NCBI GenBank assembly: GCA_022779365.1
Contig: JALFSI010000032.1
Coordinates: forward strand, 17,187 to 81,186
Reading direction: 5' to 3'
Source: CAG-170 sp022779365
GTDB lineage: Bacteria > Bacillota > Clostridia > Oscillospirales > Oscillospiraceae
DNA: 64,000 bases
Shown here: positions 25,573 to 33,307 of the stretch, one piece after another
Numbering within the stretch: the first letter of the stretch is position 1
Layout of the letters: each line of letters begins with the position of its first letter
The notes under the pieces: model-generated
Told to the model about the DNA's origin: nothing
Database searches by the model: none
Seen by the model: only the letters and a program-made list of their open reading frames with translations
Made by a program: the position numbers and the translations under genes

Positions 25573-27072
25573 ATGAACATTCTGGAAATGCATAATGTCC
25601 ACAAGTCATTTGTGGGCGTCCCTGTGCTCAAGGGCGTTGACCTTGTTGTCAAGCAGGGCGAAGTCCATGCGCTCCTCGGTGAAAACGGCGCGGGCAAGTC
25701 CACGCTGATGAATATCCTGACCGGCGTGTTTCCGCTGGATGAGGGCAGCGTCGTTTTTGACGGCAAAGACATTACGAACTGCACTATCGCCGAAAGCGAA
25801 GCGGCGGGCGTTGCGTTCGTACATCAGGAACTGAACCTGTTCAATGACCTTCGCGTTTTTGAGAACATTTTCTTCAACAAAGAGCTGACGACCCGCTTTG
25901 GCAAGCTCAAAAAGCAGGAAATGATTCGGAAGTGTGACGAAGTTTTTGAAAAACTCGGCGTCAGCATCGACCCGACGGATCTGGTCGAGAATCTGAGCGC
26001 CAGCGAAAAACAGACGCTTGAGATCGCCAAGGCGATCTTCTTTGAGGCGAAGCTGCTGATCCTCGACGAACCGACCACGGCGCTGAGCAACGAAGAAATT
26101 GACCATCTGTTTGAAATCGTGAATAAACTGAAGGCTGAAGGCAAATCCTTCATCTTCATCTCTCATAAAATGCCGGAAATTTTCCGAATTTCCGACAGCT
26201 ACACCGTGCTCCGCAACGGCGAGTTTATCCAGACCGGCAAGATCGCGGACGTGACCGCGCCGGAGGTGACCTCGACGATGGTCGGCAGCTCCTTCTCCAC
26301 GGCGGAGATCTATTCGCCGCGTGAGATGGGCGACAATATCCTCGAGCTTGAGGGCGTCAGCGGCCCGAACTTCTCGGATGTGGATCTTCAGGTCCGCCGC
26401 GGCGAGATCGTCGGCATCACGGGATTGCAGGGCTCGGGCGCAAGCGAGTTTTTGCAGTCCATTTTCGGTGAGCTGCCCACCTTCTCCGGCACGGTGAAGG
26501 TCAGCGGCGAAGCCTTTACGCACAACAACATCCATCATGCGATGAAAAAGGGCATCGCACTTCTGCCTGCCAACCGCAAGGAGAACTCTGTTGTGCCGGA
26601 TATGTCCATTCTGGAGAATATGTACCTGTCGGAGCACGAGCTGTCTGCCAAAAAGCAGGCGATCCACAAGAGTGAAGAGCTCGGCAAATATGACGACCAG
26701 AAGGCAAAGCTCAACATCAAGGCGGAGTCGCCGCATAACCTCATTCTTTCGCTCTCCGGCGGCAACCAGCAGAAGGTGTTCTTTGCCCGCTGGCTGAATA
26801 CCGACGCGGACCTGCTGCTGCTCGATAACCCCACGCAGGGCATCGACGTCGGCGCAAAGGCTGAGATATACAAGCTGATCCTGAAGCTGGCGGAGGAGGG
26901 CAAGACCATCCTCGTCAACACCCAGGAGATCCCGGAATTGCAGCGTATGGCGGACAGATGCGCCGTGTTCTATTCCGGCAAGATCGTAAAAATTCTTCCG
27001 CATGAAGAAATCACCGAGCAGATCGTGATGCAGTATGCGACCAACGCGCTCGAAGTAGAGGAGGCCAACTGA
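25573..27072 (+). CDS. Sugar ABC transporter ATPase, tandem domains (RbsA/MglA type)
   Basis: A 499-residue protein with two ABC domains. The first has Walker A GENGAGKST (about 36-44), LSASEKQTLEIAKAI and LLILDEPTTALS. The second has a degenerate Walker A GLQGSGASE, as usual in RbsA/MglA, LSGGNQQKVFFARWL and LLLLDNPTQGIDVGAK. This is the carbohydrate-uptake (CUT2) pattern. The ATG with GGGAGAG at 5 nt was taken as the start, since an in-frame ATG 63 nt upstream lies before the hairpin and has no RBS. Confidence 0.92.
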   Translation: MNILEMHNVHKSFVGVPVLKGVDLVVKQGEVHALLGENGAGKSTLMNILTGVFPLDEGSVVFDGKDITNCTIAESEAAGVAFVHQELNLFNDLRVFENIFFNKELTTRFGKLKKQEMIRKCDEVFEKLGVSIDPTDLVENLSASEKQTLEIAKAIFFEAKLLILDEPTTALSNEEIDHLFEIVNKLKAEGKSFIFISHKMPEIFRISDSYTVLRNGEFIQTGKIADVTAPEVTSTMVGSSFSTAEIYSPREMGDNILELEGVSGPNFSDVDLQVRRGEIVGITGLQGSGASEFLQSIFGELPTFSGTVKVSGEAFTHNNIHHAMKKGIALLPANRKENSVVPDMSILENMYLSEHELSAKKQAIHKSEELGKYDDQKAKLNIKAESPHNLILSLSGGNQQKVFFARWLNTDADLLLLDNPTQGIDVGAKAEIYKLILKLAEEGKTILVNTQEIPELQRMADRCAVFYSGKIVKILPHEEITEQIVMQYATNALEVEEAN

Positions 27073-27073
27073 T

Positions 27074-28141
27074 ATGAGCCAGAACACCGTACAAAAGCAC
27101 CGCCAAAAACTCTCGCTCTCCCAGTATTCCTACGTTATCATTTTCATCGTCCTGTTCATCGCCTACTATCTCATCAGCGGGCAGCTCAAGTGGACGGGCA
27201 TTACCAACATCCTGCGTCACTCCGCAGTCGTCGGCGTTATCTCGCTCGGTATGGGTCTGGTCATCATCATCGGTGAGATCGACCTGTCCGTCGGCGCGAT
27301 CCTCGGCTGTATCGCGTCGTTCGGCTGCGTGATCTTTAACGTGATGAACAACGCCGGGATGCCGGTGTGGCTCATCTTCACGCTCACGATCCTCTTCTGT
27401 CTGCTCGGCGGTACGCTGCTCGGCTTCTTTAACGGCTTTTTGATCGGTCGTGTGCAGCTCCCGGCGTTTATCGTCACGCTGGCAACGCAGCTCATCTTCC
27501 GCTCCGCCTGCCAGTACGCCAGCCGCGCGCTGCCCAAGGAGCTGACCGGCGCGTCCGCAAACTCCTACTCCATGATCAAGGCGCAGGTCGAATCGGGCAT
27601 GAACGCCCGTGACGCGATGTACACCTTCGGCAACAGCAAGATCCCCGGCATCGAGATCCCGGTCGTCGGTCTGATCTTCATCGCCGTCGCGCTGCTGCTC
27701 GTCTATGTCACCACCTCCACCAAATACGGCAAGCGCCTGTTCGCCATCGGCTCGAACACCAAGGCGGCGCACATGGCCGGTATCAACGTGGAATGGAATA
27801 AGGTCTCGGTGTTCACCATCACGGGGCTGCTGTGCGGTCTCGGCGCTGCGATGTGGCTCTGTCTGCAAGGTAACGTCGATCCGGCGACCACCGGCGTGAG
27901 CAATGAGATGTTCGCCATCGCGGCGGTCGTGCTCGGCGGCATCGCTATGTCCGGCGGCAAGGGTCGTCTCGCGGGCGTCATCTTCGGCGCGCTCAGCTAT
28001 ACGATCATCGACAAGATCATCGCCGCGCTGAATGTGGACTCCCTCATCAACAACGCCATCAAGGGCGCGATCCTCCTGATCGCTATCGTCATTCAGGTGC
28101 TCGGTCCGCAGCTCAAGGGCAAGGTAAAGAAAAAGGCGTAA
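27074..28141 (+). CDS. Sugar ABC transporter permease (RbsC type)
   Basis: A 355-residue membrane protein of the CUT2 permease family (BPD_transp_2). It includes LGMGLVIIIGEIDLSVGAILG (the conserved GxxIDLSVG motif), GFFNGFLIGRVQLPAFIVTLAT and GGIAMSGGKGRLAGVIFGAL. It follows the ATPase gene directly and ends the operon. RBS GAGGAGG lies in the 3' end of the ATPase gene. Confidence 0.92.
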   Translation: MSQNTVQKHRQKLSLSQYSYVIIFIVLFIAYYLISGQLKWTGITNILRHSAVVGVISLGMGLVIIIGEIDLSVGAILGCIASFGCVIFNVMNNAGMPVWLIFTLTILFCLLGGTLLGFFNGFLIGRVQLPAFIVTLATQLIFRSACQYASRALPKELTGASANSYSMIKAQVESGMNARDAMYTFGNSKIPGIEIPVVGLIFIAVALLLVYVTTSTKYGKRLFAIGSNTKAAHMAGINVEWNKVSVFTITGLLCGLGAAMWLCLQGNVDPATTGVSNEMFAIAAVVLGGIAMSGGKGRLAGVIFGALSYTIIDKIIAALNVDSLINNAIKGAILLIAIVIQVLGPQLKGKVKKKA

Positions 28142-28154
28142 ACCACACGCTGAC

Positions 28155-28190
28155 AATGACCGACCGGCACACGCCGGTCGGTCATTTGAG
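28155..28190 (+). terminator. Terminator of the sugar operon (first copy)
   Basis: Stem AATGACCGACCGG ... CCGGTCGGTCATT followed by TTT. A second copy with one base change lies at 28424, on the far side of the multi-hairpin repeat. Confidence 0.85.
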
Positions 28191-28422
28191 CGTGTCAAAA
28201 ATGTATTTTTGACACGCTCTCAAACGAAAACCGCTTTGCTGGGTTTTCGTTTGAGTGGGCTTGCAGTCTGCTGCGCGCATAATTTGCGTGCCACTGGCAC
28301 ACAAATTCCACACTTGCAGCCTGTATTGTATTTTCTGCGACGTACACGCCGCCGCAGAAAATGATCCGAATCATTTTTGCGCCTGCGGGCGCAAAACTCT
28401 GCGAGGCTTTTTCGACAGACTG
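28188..28422 (+). repeat. Multi-hairpin repeat, copy 1
   Basis: A 235-bp element running from GAGCGTGTC to CGACAGACTG. Successive hairpins: GAGCGTGTCAAAAA/TTTTTGACACGCTC; TCAAACGAAAAC/GTTTTCGTTTGA; AATTTGCGTGCC/GGCACACAAATT; TTTTCTGCG/CGCAGAAAA around a conserved loop ACGTACACGCC; ATGAT/ATCAT; TTTTGCGCC/GGGCGCAAAA. The same order is seen in copies 2-4 with different but still paired stems. It contains no gene. Terminator copies flank it on both sides. Confidence 0.85.
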
Positions 28423-28423
28423 C

Positions 28424-28459
28424 AATGACCGACCAGCACACGCCGGTCGGTCATTTTGC
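28424..28459 (+). terminator. Duplicate of the sugar-operon terminator
   Basis: The hairpin AATGACCGACCAG ... CCGGTCGGTCATT followed by TTTT matches the terminator at 28155 except for one loop-proximal base. No gene ends here, so it seems to be a duplicate created with the repeat element. Confidence 0.8.
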
Positions 28460-28532
28460 ACAAGTCGATGCGCGGCATAACGACACCCGTCCGTCACTGG
28501 CGGAAAAAATTGCGAAATTGCGCGAAAAACAC

Positions 28533-28560
28533 TTGACTTTTCGCCGCGCGGTGGTATGAT
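28533..28560 (+). promoter_or_regulatory. Promoter of the glyA riboswitch transcript
   Basis: TTGACT and TATGAT are separated by 16 bp, about 60-70 bp before the glycine aptamer. Confidence 0.75.
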
Positions 28561-28624
28561 AGCGGTGTTCAAATGAACCGTAATTTCATATCGTTCCGCA
28601 GATCGTGCTCAGAACGCATTGCGA

Positions 28625-28716
28625 ACTGAGCGCGGGAGGAATCTCTGGAGAACTCATTGAGTTGAGTGCCGAAGGTGCAAGGCGAAAGCCGAATCTCTCA
28701 GGCAAAAGGACAGGGT
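28625..28716 (+). promoter_or_regulatory. Glycine riboswitch aptamer
   Basis: The conserved gcvT-motif blocks occur in order: GCGGGAGGAATCTCTGGAGA, then GTGCCGAAGGTGCAAGGC, then CTCTCAGGCAAAAGGACAG. These form the glycine-binding core. Only one full aptamer is visible; a second, tandem one is not. It precedes glyA, whose product interconverts glycine and serine, so excess glycine would turn on its own conversion. Confidence 0.93.
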
Positions 28717-28743
28717 ATGCGCACAGCGTTTTATGAGCATACA

Positions 28744-28780
28744 AGGTGGGTGATCCGAAGGCGGTTCACCCACTTTTTTT
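28744..28780 (+). terminator. Expression-platform terminator of the glycine riboswitch
   Basis: Stem GGTGGGTGA ... TTCACCCAC followed by seven T. It lies between the aptamer and the glyA RBS, which suggests transcriptional control with glycine favouring read-through. Confidence 0.85.
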
Positions 28781-28797
28781 GCGAAAGGACAGTCACC

Positions 28798-30051
28798 ATG
28801 AACACCATTCTGAACTCTGAAATGCAATATATCCGGGACTGTGATCCCGAGATCGGCACGCTGATCGGTCAGGAATTTGACCGCCAGAGCGAAAATATCG
28901 AGCTGATCGCGTCCGAAAATATCGCCTCCGCGCCCGTTATCGCCGCCATGGGCAGCGTGCTGACCAACAAATACGCCGAGGGTCTGCCCGGTAACCGCTA
29001 CTACGGCGGCTGCGAATATGTGGACGAGATCGAGCGCATCGCCATCGCGCGCGCCAAGGCGCTGTTCGGCGCGGAGTTTGCAAATGTCCAGCCGCATTCC
29101 GGCTCGCAGGCAAATCTCGAGGTCTACGCCGCGCTGCTCCAGCCCGGTGATACGCTCATGGGCATGGATCTCGCCTGCGGCGGGCATCTGACGCACGGCG
29201 CGCGGGTCAGCCTATCCGGCAAGTACTATCACAGCGTCTCCTACGGCGTCGATCCCGAGACCGGGCGCATCGACTATAACGCCGTGGAGGACATGGTCAA
29301 GCAGTACCACCCCAAGCTGCTCATCGCCGGTGCGTCGGCGTATCCGCGCGCGATCGACTTTGCGGCGTTTGCCGATATTGCCCACCGGGGCGGCGCGCTG
29401 CTCATGGTCGATATGGCGCACATCGCCGGGCTCGTCGCGGGCGGCGTGCACCAGAGCCCCGTGCCGTATGCCGACGTCGTGACCACCACCACGCACAAGA
29501 CGCTGCGCGGTCCGCGCGGCGGTCTCATCCTCGCGCGCGAGGAGCTTGGCAAAAAGCTCAACAGCGCCGTGTTCCCCGGCGCGCAGGGCGGCCCGCTCAT
29601 GCACGTCATCGCTGCCAAGGCGATCTGCCTCAAGGAGGCGGCGCAGCCGGAGTTCCGCACCTATGCGCAGAGCATCGTGAAAAACGCCGCCGCGCTGGCG
29701 GACGCGCTGCTCGCGCGCGGCTTTGATCTCGTGACCGGCGGCACGGATAACCACCTCATGCTCGCCGATCTGCGCAGCAAGGGGATCACCGGCAAGGAGC
29801 TGCAAACGCGGCTGGACAGCGTACACATCACGGTCAACAAAAACGCCGTCCCGAACGACCCGGAGAGACCCGGCGTGACCAGCGGCGTGCGCATCGGAAC
29901 ACCTGCCGTCACCACGCGCGGCTTTACCGCCGAGGATATGCCCATCATCGCCGACTGCATCGACCGCATCGTCCGCGATTATGAGGGCAGCCGCGAGGAG
30001 GTCATCGCCGCCGTCCGCGCGCTGACGAAAAAGCATCCGATCTATGAATAA
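28798..30051 (+). CDS. glyA: Serine hydroxymethyltransferase
   Basis: A 417-residue PLP enzyme that interconverts serine and glycine with tetrahydrofolate as one-carbon carrier. Diagnostic segments are SENIASAPVIAAMGS, YAEGLPGNRYYGGCEYVDEIE, DMAHIAGLVAGG and the PLP-lysine motif VTTTTHKTLRGPRGG. The full length and C-terminal GVRIGTPAVTTRGF are normal. The ATG with AAAGGACAG upstream was taken; the longer frame would include the riboswitch. Control by the riboswitch upstream is clear from sequence. Confidence 0.96.
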   Translation: MNTILNSEMQYIRDCDPEIGTLIGQEFDRQSENIELIASENIASAPVIAAMGSVLTNKYAEGLPGNRYYGGCEYVDEIERIAIARAKALFGAEFANVQPHSGSQANLEVYAALLQPGDTLMGMDLACGGHLTHGARVSLSGKYYHSVSYGVDPETGRIDYNAVEDMVKQYHPKLLIAGASAYPRAIDFAAFADIAHRGGALLMVDMAHIAGLVAGGVHQSPVPYADVVTTTTHKTLRGPRGGLILAREELGKKLNSAVFPGAQGGPLMHVIAAKAICLKEAAQPEFRTYAQSIVKNAAALADALLARGFDLVTGGTDNHLMLADLRSKGITGKELQTRLDSVHITVNKNAVPNDPERPGVTSGVRIGTPAVTTRGFTAEDMPIIADCIDRIVRDYEGSREEVIAAVRALTKKHPIYE

Positions 30052-30054
30052 GCC

Positions 30055-30087
30055 AGAAGCCCCCGCCGGGTCGGCGGGGGTTTTGGT
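30055..30087 (+). terminator. glyA terminator
   Basis: Stem CCCCCGCC ... GGCGGGGG with loop GGGTC, followed by TTTT. Confidence 0.88.
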
Positions 30088-30220
30088 TTAAATGAATGAT
30101 GAATGGTGAATGATGAATAATGAATAATTAGCGTAGGGGCGGGGCAAGCCCTATTTTTGCCGCGCCTTGACACCATGCGTGCGGTGTGAGAAAATAGGGG
30201 CAATTACGGAGGTCACAGAA

Positions 30221-31027
30221 ATGCAGGCAAATTATCACACGCACACCTACCGCTGCCGCCACGCGGGGCAGTGGGGGGATGAGGAATATGTACAGGCTGC
30301 GCTGGCGGGCGGCTATCGCGTGCTCGGCTTTTCCGACCACACGCCGTGGAAGTATCATTCGGACTACGTCAGCGGCAACGAGCGGATGCCGATGGACGCG
30401 CTGGAGGACTATATTGCCAGCGTGCAGGCGCTGCGCGCGCAGTACCGCGGCAGGCTCACAATGTATCTGGGGCTGGAATGCGAGTATTTTCCCGACTATC
30501 TCGACTGGCTGCGCGAGATGCACGGGCGGATGGACTATCTGATTTTGGGCAACCATTTTTACAAGACCGACGAATTTGGCGCGCCGTATTTCGGCGTGAC
30601 CACCACGGCGGCGGACATTTACCGCTATCTGGAGATGACGCTCGCGGGCATGGCGACGGGGCTGTACCGCTACCTTGCGCACCCGGAGCTGCCGGTGGCG
30701 TGCTACCCGGCGTTCGACGACGTGTGCCGCGACCTGTCGCGTCAGCTCTGCCGTGCGGCAAGGGAGCTTTCGCTGCCGCTGGAATATAATCTTATGGGGA
30801 CGTTCAAGCGCGGGCGCGGGTATTATACCGACAGCGTCGGCTATCCGGCGGCGGAGTTCTGGCGCATCGCCGCCGAGGAGGGCTGTACCGCCATCATCGG
30901 CGTGGACGCGCACCGCCCGGCGATGCTGTCGGACACGACCGACTTTTTTGCCGCGCAAAAATTCTTAAAAAGCCTTGGAATGCCGCTTTTGGAGCAGCTT
31001 CCGGGGCTGGAAGCGGAGGACGCATGA
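30221..31027 (+). CDS. PHP-family histidinol-phosphatase-like phosphoesterase
   Basis: A 268-residue PHP-domain metal-dependent phosphatase. Its N-terminal HTHTYRCRHA carries the first metal ligands; GFSDHTPW, GLECEYFPDY, LILGNHF, AHPEL and GVDAHRP follow in the order of the family. It resembles HisK-type histidinol phosphatases, but no his genes are near, so the substrate is uncertain. It overlaps the methyltransferase gene by 4 nt. Start by RBS GGAGG at 10 nt; the upstream 130 bp contain only the simple repeat ATGAATGATGAATGG and a GTAGGGGCGGGGC hairpin. Confidence 0.85.
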   Translation: MQANYHTHTYRCRHAGQWGDEEYVQAALAGGYRVLGFSDHTPWKYHSDYVSGNERMPMDALEDYIASVQALRAQYRGRLTMYLGLECEYFPDYLDWLREMHGRMDYLILGNHFYKTDEFGAPYFGVTTTAADIYRYLEMTLAGMATGLYRYLAHPELPVACYPAFDDVCRDLSRQLCRAARELSLPLEYNLMGTFKRGRGYYTDSVGYPAAEFWRIAAEEGCTAIIGVDAHRPAMLSDTTDFFAAQKFLKSLGMPLLEQLPGLEAEDA

Positions 31028-32205
31028 CACAGTACGGCAAGGTATGCCTGCGGCGCGGCGAGGACGCGCGCATCCGCGCGGGCGCGGACTGGATCTACGA
31101 CAACGAGCTCGACTGGGCGGACGATATTTGCAGAACCGGCGACGTGGTGGACGTGCTGGACAGCCGGATGCGTTTCGTCGCGCGCGGATTTTTCAGCCTC
31201 ACGTCTAAGATCGCCGTGCGCGTGCTTACGCGGGACGAACAGACCGAAATTAACGAAGCGTTTTTCCGTGCGCGGCTGGAGGCGGCGATCGAGTTCCGGC
31301 GGCGGCTGGGGTTTGATAATAGCTTCCGCGCCGTGTTCGGTGAGTCGGACGGGCTGCCGGGGCTGACGGTGGACAAATACGGCGATTTTTTGTCGTTTCA
31401 GATCGTCTCCGCCGGGATGGAGCAGCGCAAGGGTCTGATCGTCCGCCTGCTCGCGGGGCTGCTGCGCCCGGAGGGCATCTATGAGCGCGATGAGCTGGCG
31501 GTGCGCGAAAAGGAAGGGCTGGCGCTGCAAAGCGGCTGCGTGTACGGCAGCGTCCCGGAGCGGCACATCGTGCGCGAGCACGACGCAAAAATGTACGTCA
31601 GCATCCCGAACGGACAGAAAACCGGGCATTTTCTCGACCAGCAGGAGAACCGCGGGCGCATTCGCCCGTACTGCGCGGGCGCGGACGTGCTCGACCTGTG
31701 CTGCTGCACGGGCGGCTTTTCCATCCACGCGGCGCTCTACGGCGCAAAAAGCGTGGAGGCGGTGGACGTATCGGAGAGCGCGCTGGCGCTCGTGCGTGAA
31801 AACGCGGCGCTGAACGGCGTGGGGGATAAAATCAGCACGAGCTGCGCCAACGTCTTTGACCTCGCGCGGGCGTATGCCGCCGAGGGGCGGCAGTTTGACC
31901 TTGTCATCTGCGACCCGCCGGCGTTTGCCAAGAGCCGTCAGGCGCTGCCCGGCGCGCTGCGCGGGTATAAGGAGCTGAACCTGCGCGCGATCCAGATGAC
32001 AAGACCCGGCGGCATCCTCGTCTCGTGCTCGTGCAGCCAGTTTTTAACGCCGGAGCTCATGCTCCGCACGCTGCGCGACGCGGCAGGGGACAGCGGGCGG
32101 AGCGTGCGTTTACTCGAAACGCTCATGCAGTCGCGCGACCATCCCGCGAGCCTGACGGACGAAGCATCGCTGTACCTCAAGGGCTATATTCTGCAAGTAT
32201 TATAA
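31024..32205 (+). CDS. Class I rRNA methyltransferase (RlmI/RlmK-like, PUA domain)
   Basis: A 393-residue protein with an N-terminal PUA domain (about residues 1-70) and a C-terminal SAM-dependent methyltransferase. SAM motif I is VLDLCCCTGGFSIHAAL (about 223-239) and the catalytic-type motif is DLVICDPPAFAKS (about 294-306). The order PUA, EEHGI-like domain, MTase is that of RlmI, which methylates cytosine in 23S rRNA. The ATGA overlap with the PHP gene indicates co-expression. Exact target inferred from family. Confidence 0.88.
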   Translation: MTQYGKVCLRRGEDARIRAGADWIYDNELDWADDICRTGDVVDVLDSRMRFVARGFFSLTSKIAVRVLTRDEQTEINEAFFRARLEAAIEFRRRLGFDNSFRAVFGESDGLPGLTVDKYGDFLSFQIVSAGMEQRKGLIVRLLAGLLRPEGIYERDELAVREKEGLALQSGCVYGSVPERHIVREHDAKMYVSIPNGQKTGHFLDQQENRGRIRPYCAGADVLDLCCCTGGFSIHAALYGAKSVEAVDVSESALALVRENAALNGVGDKISTSCANVFDLARAYAAEGRQFDLVICDPPAFAKSRQALPGALRGYKELNLRAIQMTRPGGILVSCSCSQFLTPELMLRTLRDAAGDSGRSVRLLETLMQSRDHPASLTDEASLYLKGYILQVL

Positions 32206-32297
32206 AAAAAATAATTATTATTGTTATGTACAAATCAACAGAACTGTGGTATACTAATGCTGTGGAGAATAGACCACCTTTGAAAGGAGCAGATGAG

Positions 32298-32834
32298 ATG
32301 AAACTCAAGGGAACAAAAACCGAAGCGAATCTGATGGCGGCGTTTGCGGGCGAATCGCAGGCGTGCGTCAAGTATCAATACTACGCTTCCAAGGCGAAAA
32401 AGGACGGCTATGTCCAGATCGGCGAGCTGTTTGAGGAGACCTCGCGCAACGAAAAGGAGCACGCGAAGATCTGGTTCAAGCTCCTGCACGACGGGATGCC
32501 CGGCACGGCGGAGAATCTGCTGGACGCGGCAAACGGCGAAAATTTTGAGTGGACGGATATGTACGCGGGCTTTGCCCAGACCGCGCGAGAGGAAGGGCTG
32601 GACGAGATCGCGGCGCTGTTTGAGGGCGTGGCGGCGATCGAGCGGGCGCACGAGGAGCGCTACCGCAGGCTGCTGGCGAACGTGCAGGACGGGCTGGTGT
32701 TCTCCCGCGACGGCAATCAGATCTGGCAGTGCAGCAACTGCGGACACCTTGTCATCGGCAAAAAAGCCCCCGAGGTCTGCCCCGTGTGCAGCCACCCGCA
32801 GGCGTATTTCCAGATCAAAGCGGAAAATTACTGA
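32298..32834 (+). CDS. Rubrerythrin
   Basis: A 178-residue peroxide-detoxifying protein. The ferritin-like di-iron domain (residues 1-135) has ligands in AFAGESQACVKYQYYA, SRNEKEHAKIWF, AREEGLDEIA and IERAHEERY. The C-terminal rubredoxin-like domain has WQCSNCGHL and CPVCSHPQAYF. It protects anaerobes against hydrogen peroxide using NADH through redox partners. A likely -10 box TATACT is at 32250-32255; RBS AAAGGAG; a terminator follows. Single-gene unit. Confidence 0.95.
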   Translation: MKLKGTKTEANLMAAFAGESQACVKYQYYASKAKKDGYVQIGELFEETSRNEKEHAKIWFKLLHDGMPGTAENLLDAANGENFEWTDMYAGFAQTAREEGLDEIAALFEGVAAIERAHEERYRRLLANVQDGLVFSRDGNQIWQCSNCGHLVIGKKAPEVCPVCSHPQAYFQIKAENY

Positions 32835-32841
32835 GAGGTTT

Positions 32842-32872
32842 AAAGCCCCGCCCCAAAAGGGCGGGGCTTTGC
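32842..32872 (+). terminator. Rubrerythrin terminator
   Basis: Stem AAAGCCCCGCCC ... GGGCGGGGCTTT with loop CAAAA-type centre, ending in TTT. Confidence 0.8.
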
Positions 32873-33025
32873 GGTGTAAGAAGTGGGTTGTGAGTCGTAT
32901 CGTAGGGGCGGGGCTTGCCGCGCGCGCCGGTTTGTGAGGCAGCGCCGATTTGCGAAAGCCCAAATGGCTTTCCCCAGAGGAAGGCATGGGTGCGCACCAA
33001 TTTGCCAGATTTGCAGAAGTTTCTT

Positions 33026-33153
33026 GGCTCTCCCTTTGGGAGAGCTGTCAGCGAAGCTGACTGAGAGGGTCGGTGTGGTCGCTGCTGACCCTCTCCGTCC
33101 TCGCTGCGCTCGGACACCTCCCCCAAAGGGGGAGGCAAGGGTGCGTGCCATTC
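33026..33153. repeat. Tripartite hairpin repeat, copy 1
   Basis: About 125 bp with three paired segments: GGCTCTCCC/GGGAGAGC, GAGAGGGTC/GACCCTCTC and CCTCCCCC/GGGGGAGG, linked by GTCAGCGAAGCTGACT and CGTCCTCGCTGCGCTCGGAC. A second copy at 49071 has the last stem as CCTCTCCC/GGGAGAGG. The type is a common intergenic repeat of Clostridia and often produces spurious peptide calls such as LPLGELSAKLTERVG. Confidence 0.85.
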
Positions 33154-33187
33154 TGCATTGGTGCGCACAAATTCGTGATTGCATTCT

Positions 33188-33306
33188 GTGCGGGAGGGGC
33201 AAGCCCCTCCCCTACATTACGACGAAACGTGCAGCAGCTCGGAGATTTGCGACCCTTCTCCTCATCCGGCGCTTCGCGCCACCTTCCCCACATGGGGAAG
33301 GCTGGG
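33188..33306. repeat. GC-rich hairpin repeats in the gap before the HAD gene
   Basis: GGGAGGGGCAAGCCCCTCCC, followed by CCTACATTACGACGAA, matches the repeat at 5509-5540. After it come GGCGCTTCGCGCC and CCTTCCCC/GGGGAAGG hairpins. The whole gap 32873-33307 has repeats of this type and no gene. Confidence 0.65.
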
Positions 33307-33307
33307 G

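Noticed and set aside
28188..28422. CRISPR-like or rho-independent array of repeats
   Set aside because: The hairpins inside the element differ from each other and are not separated by spacers of uniform length; there are no cas genes.
28561..28624. A second glycine aptamer upstream of the first
   Set aside because: The conserved core blocks (GCCGAAGG and AGGCAAAAGGAC) appear only once; this stretch has only a possible helper stem.
30090..30129. Short tandem-like ATGAATGATGAATGG run as a functional repeat
   Set aside because: It is a simple-sequence stretch without dyad symmetry or recurrence elsewhere in the window.
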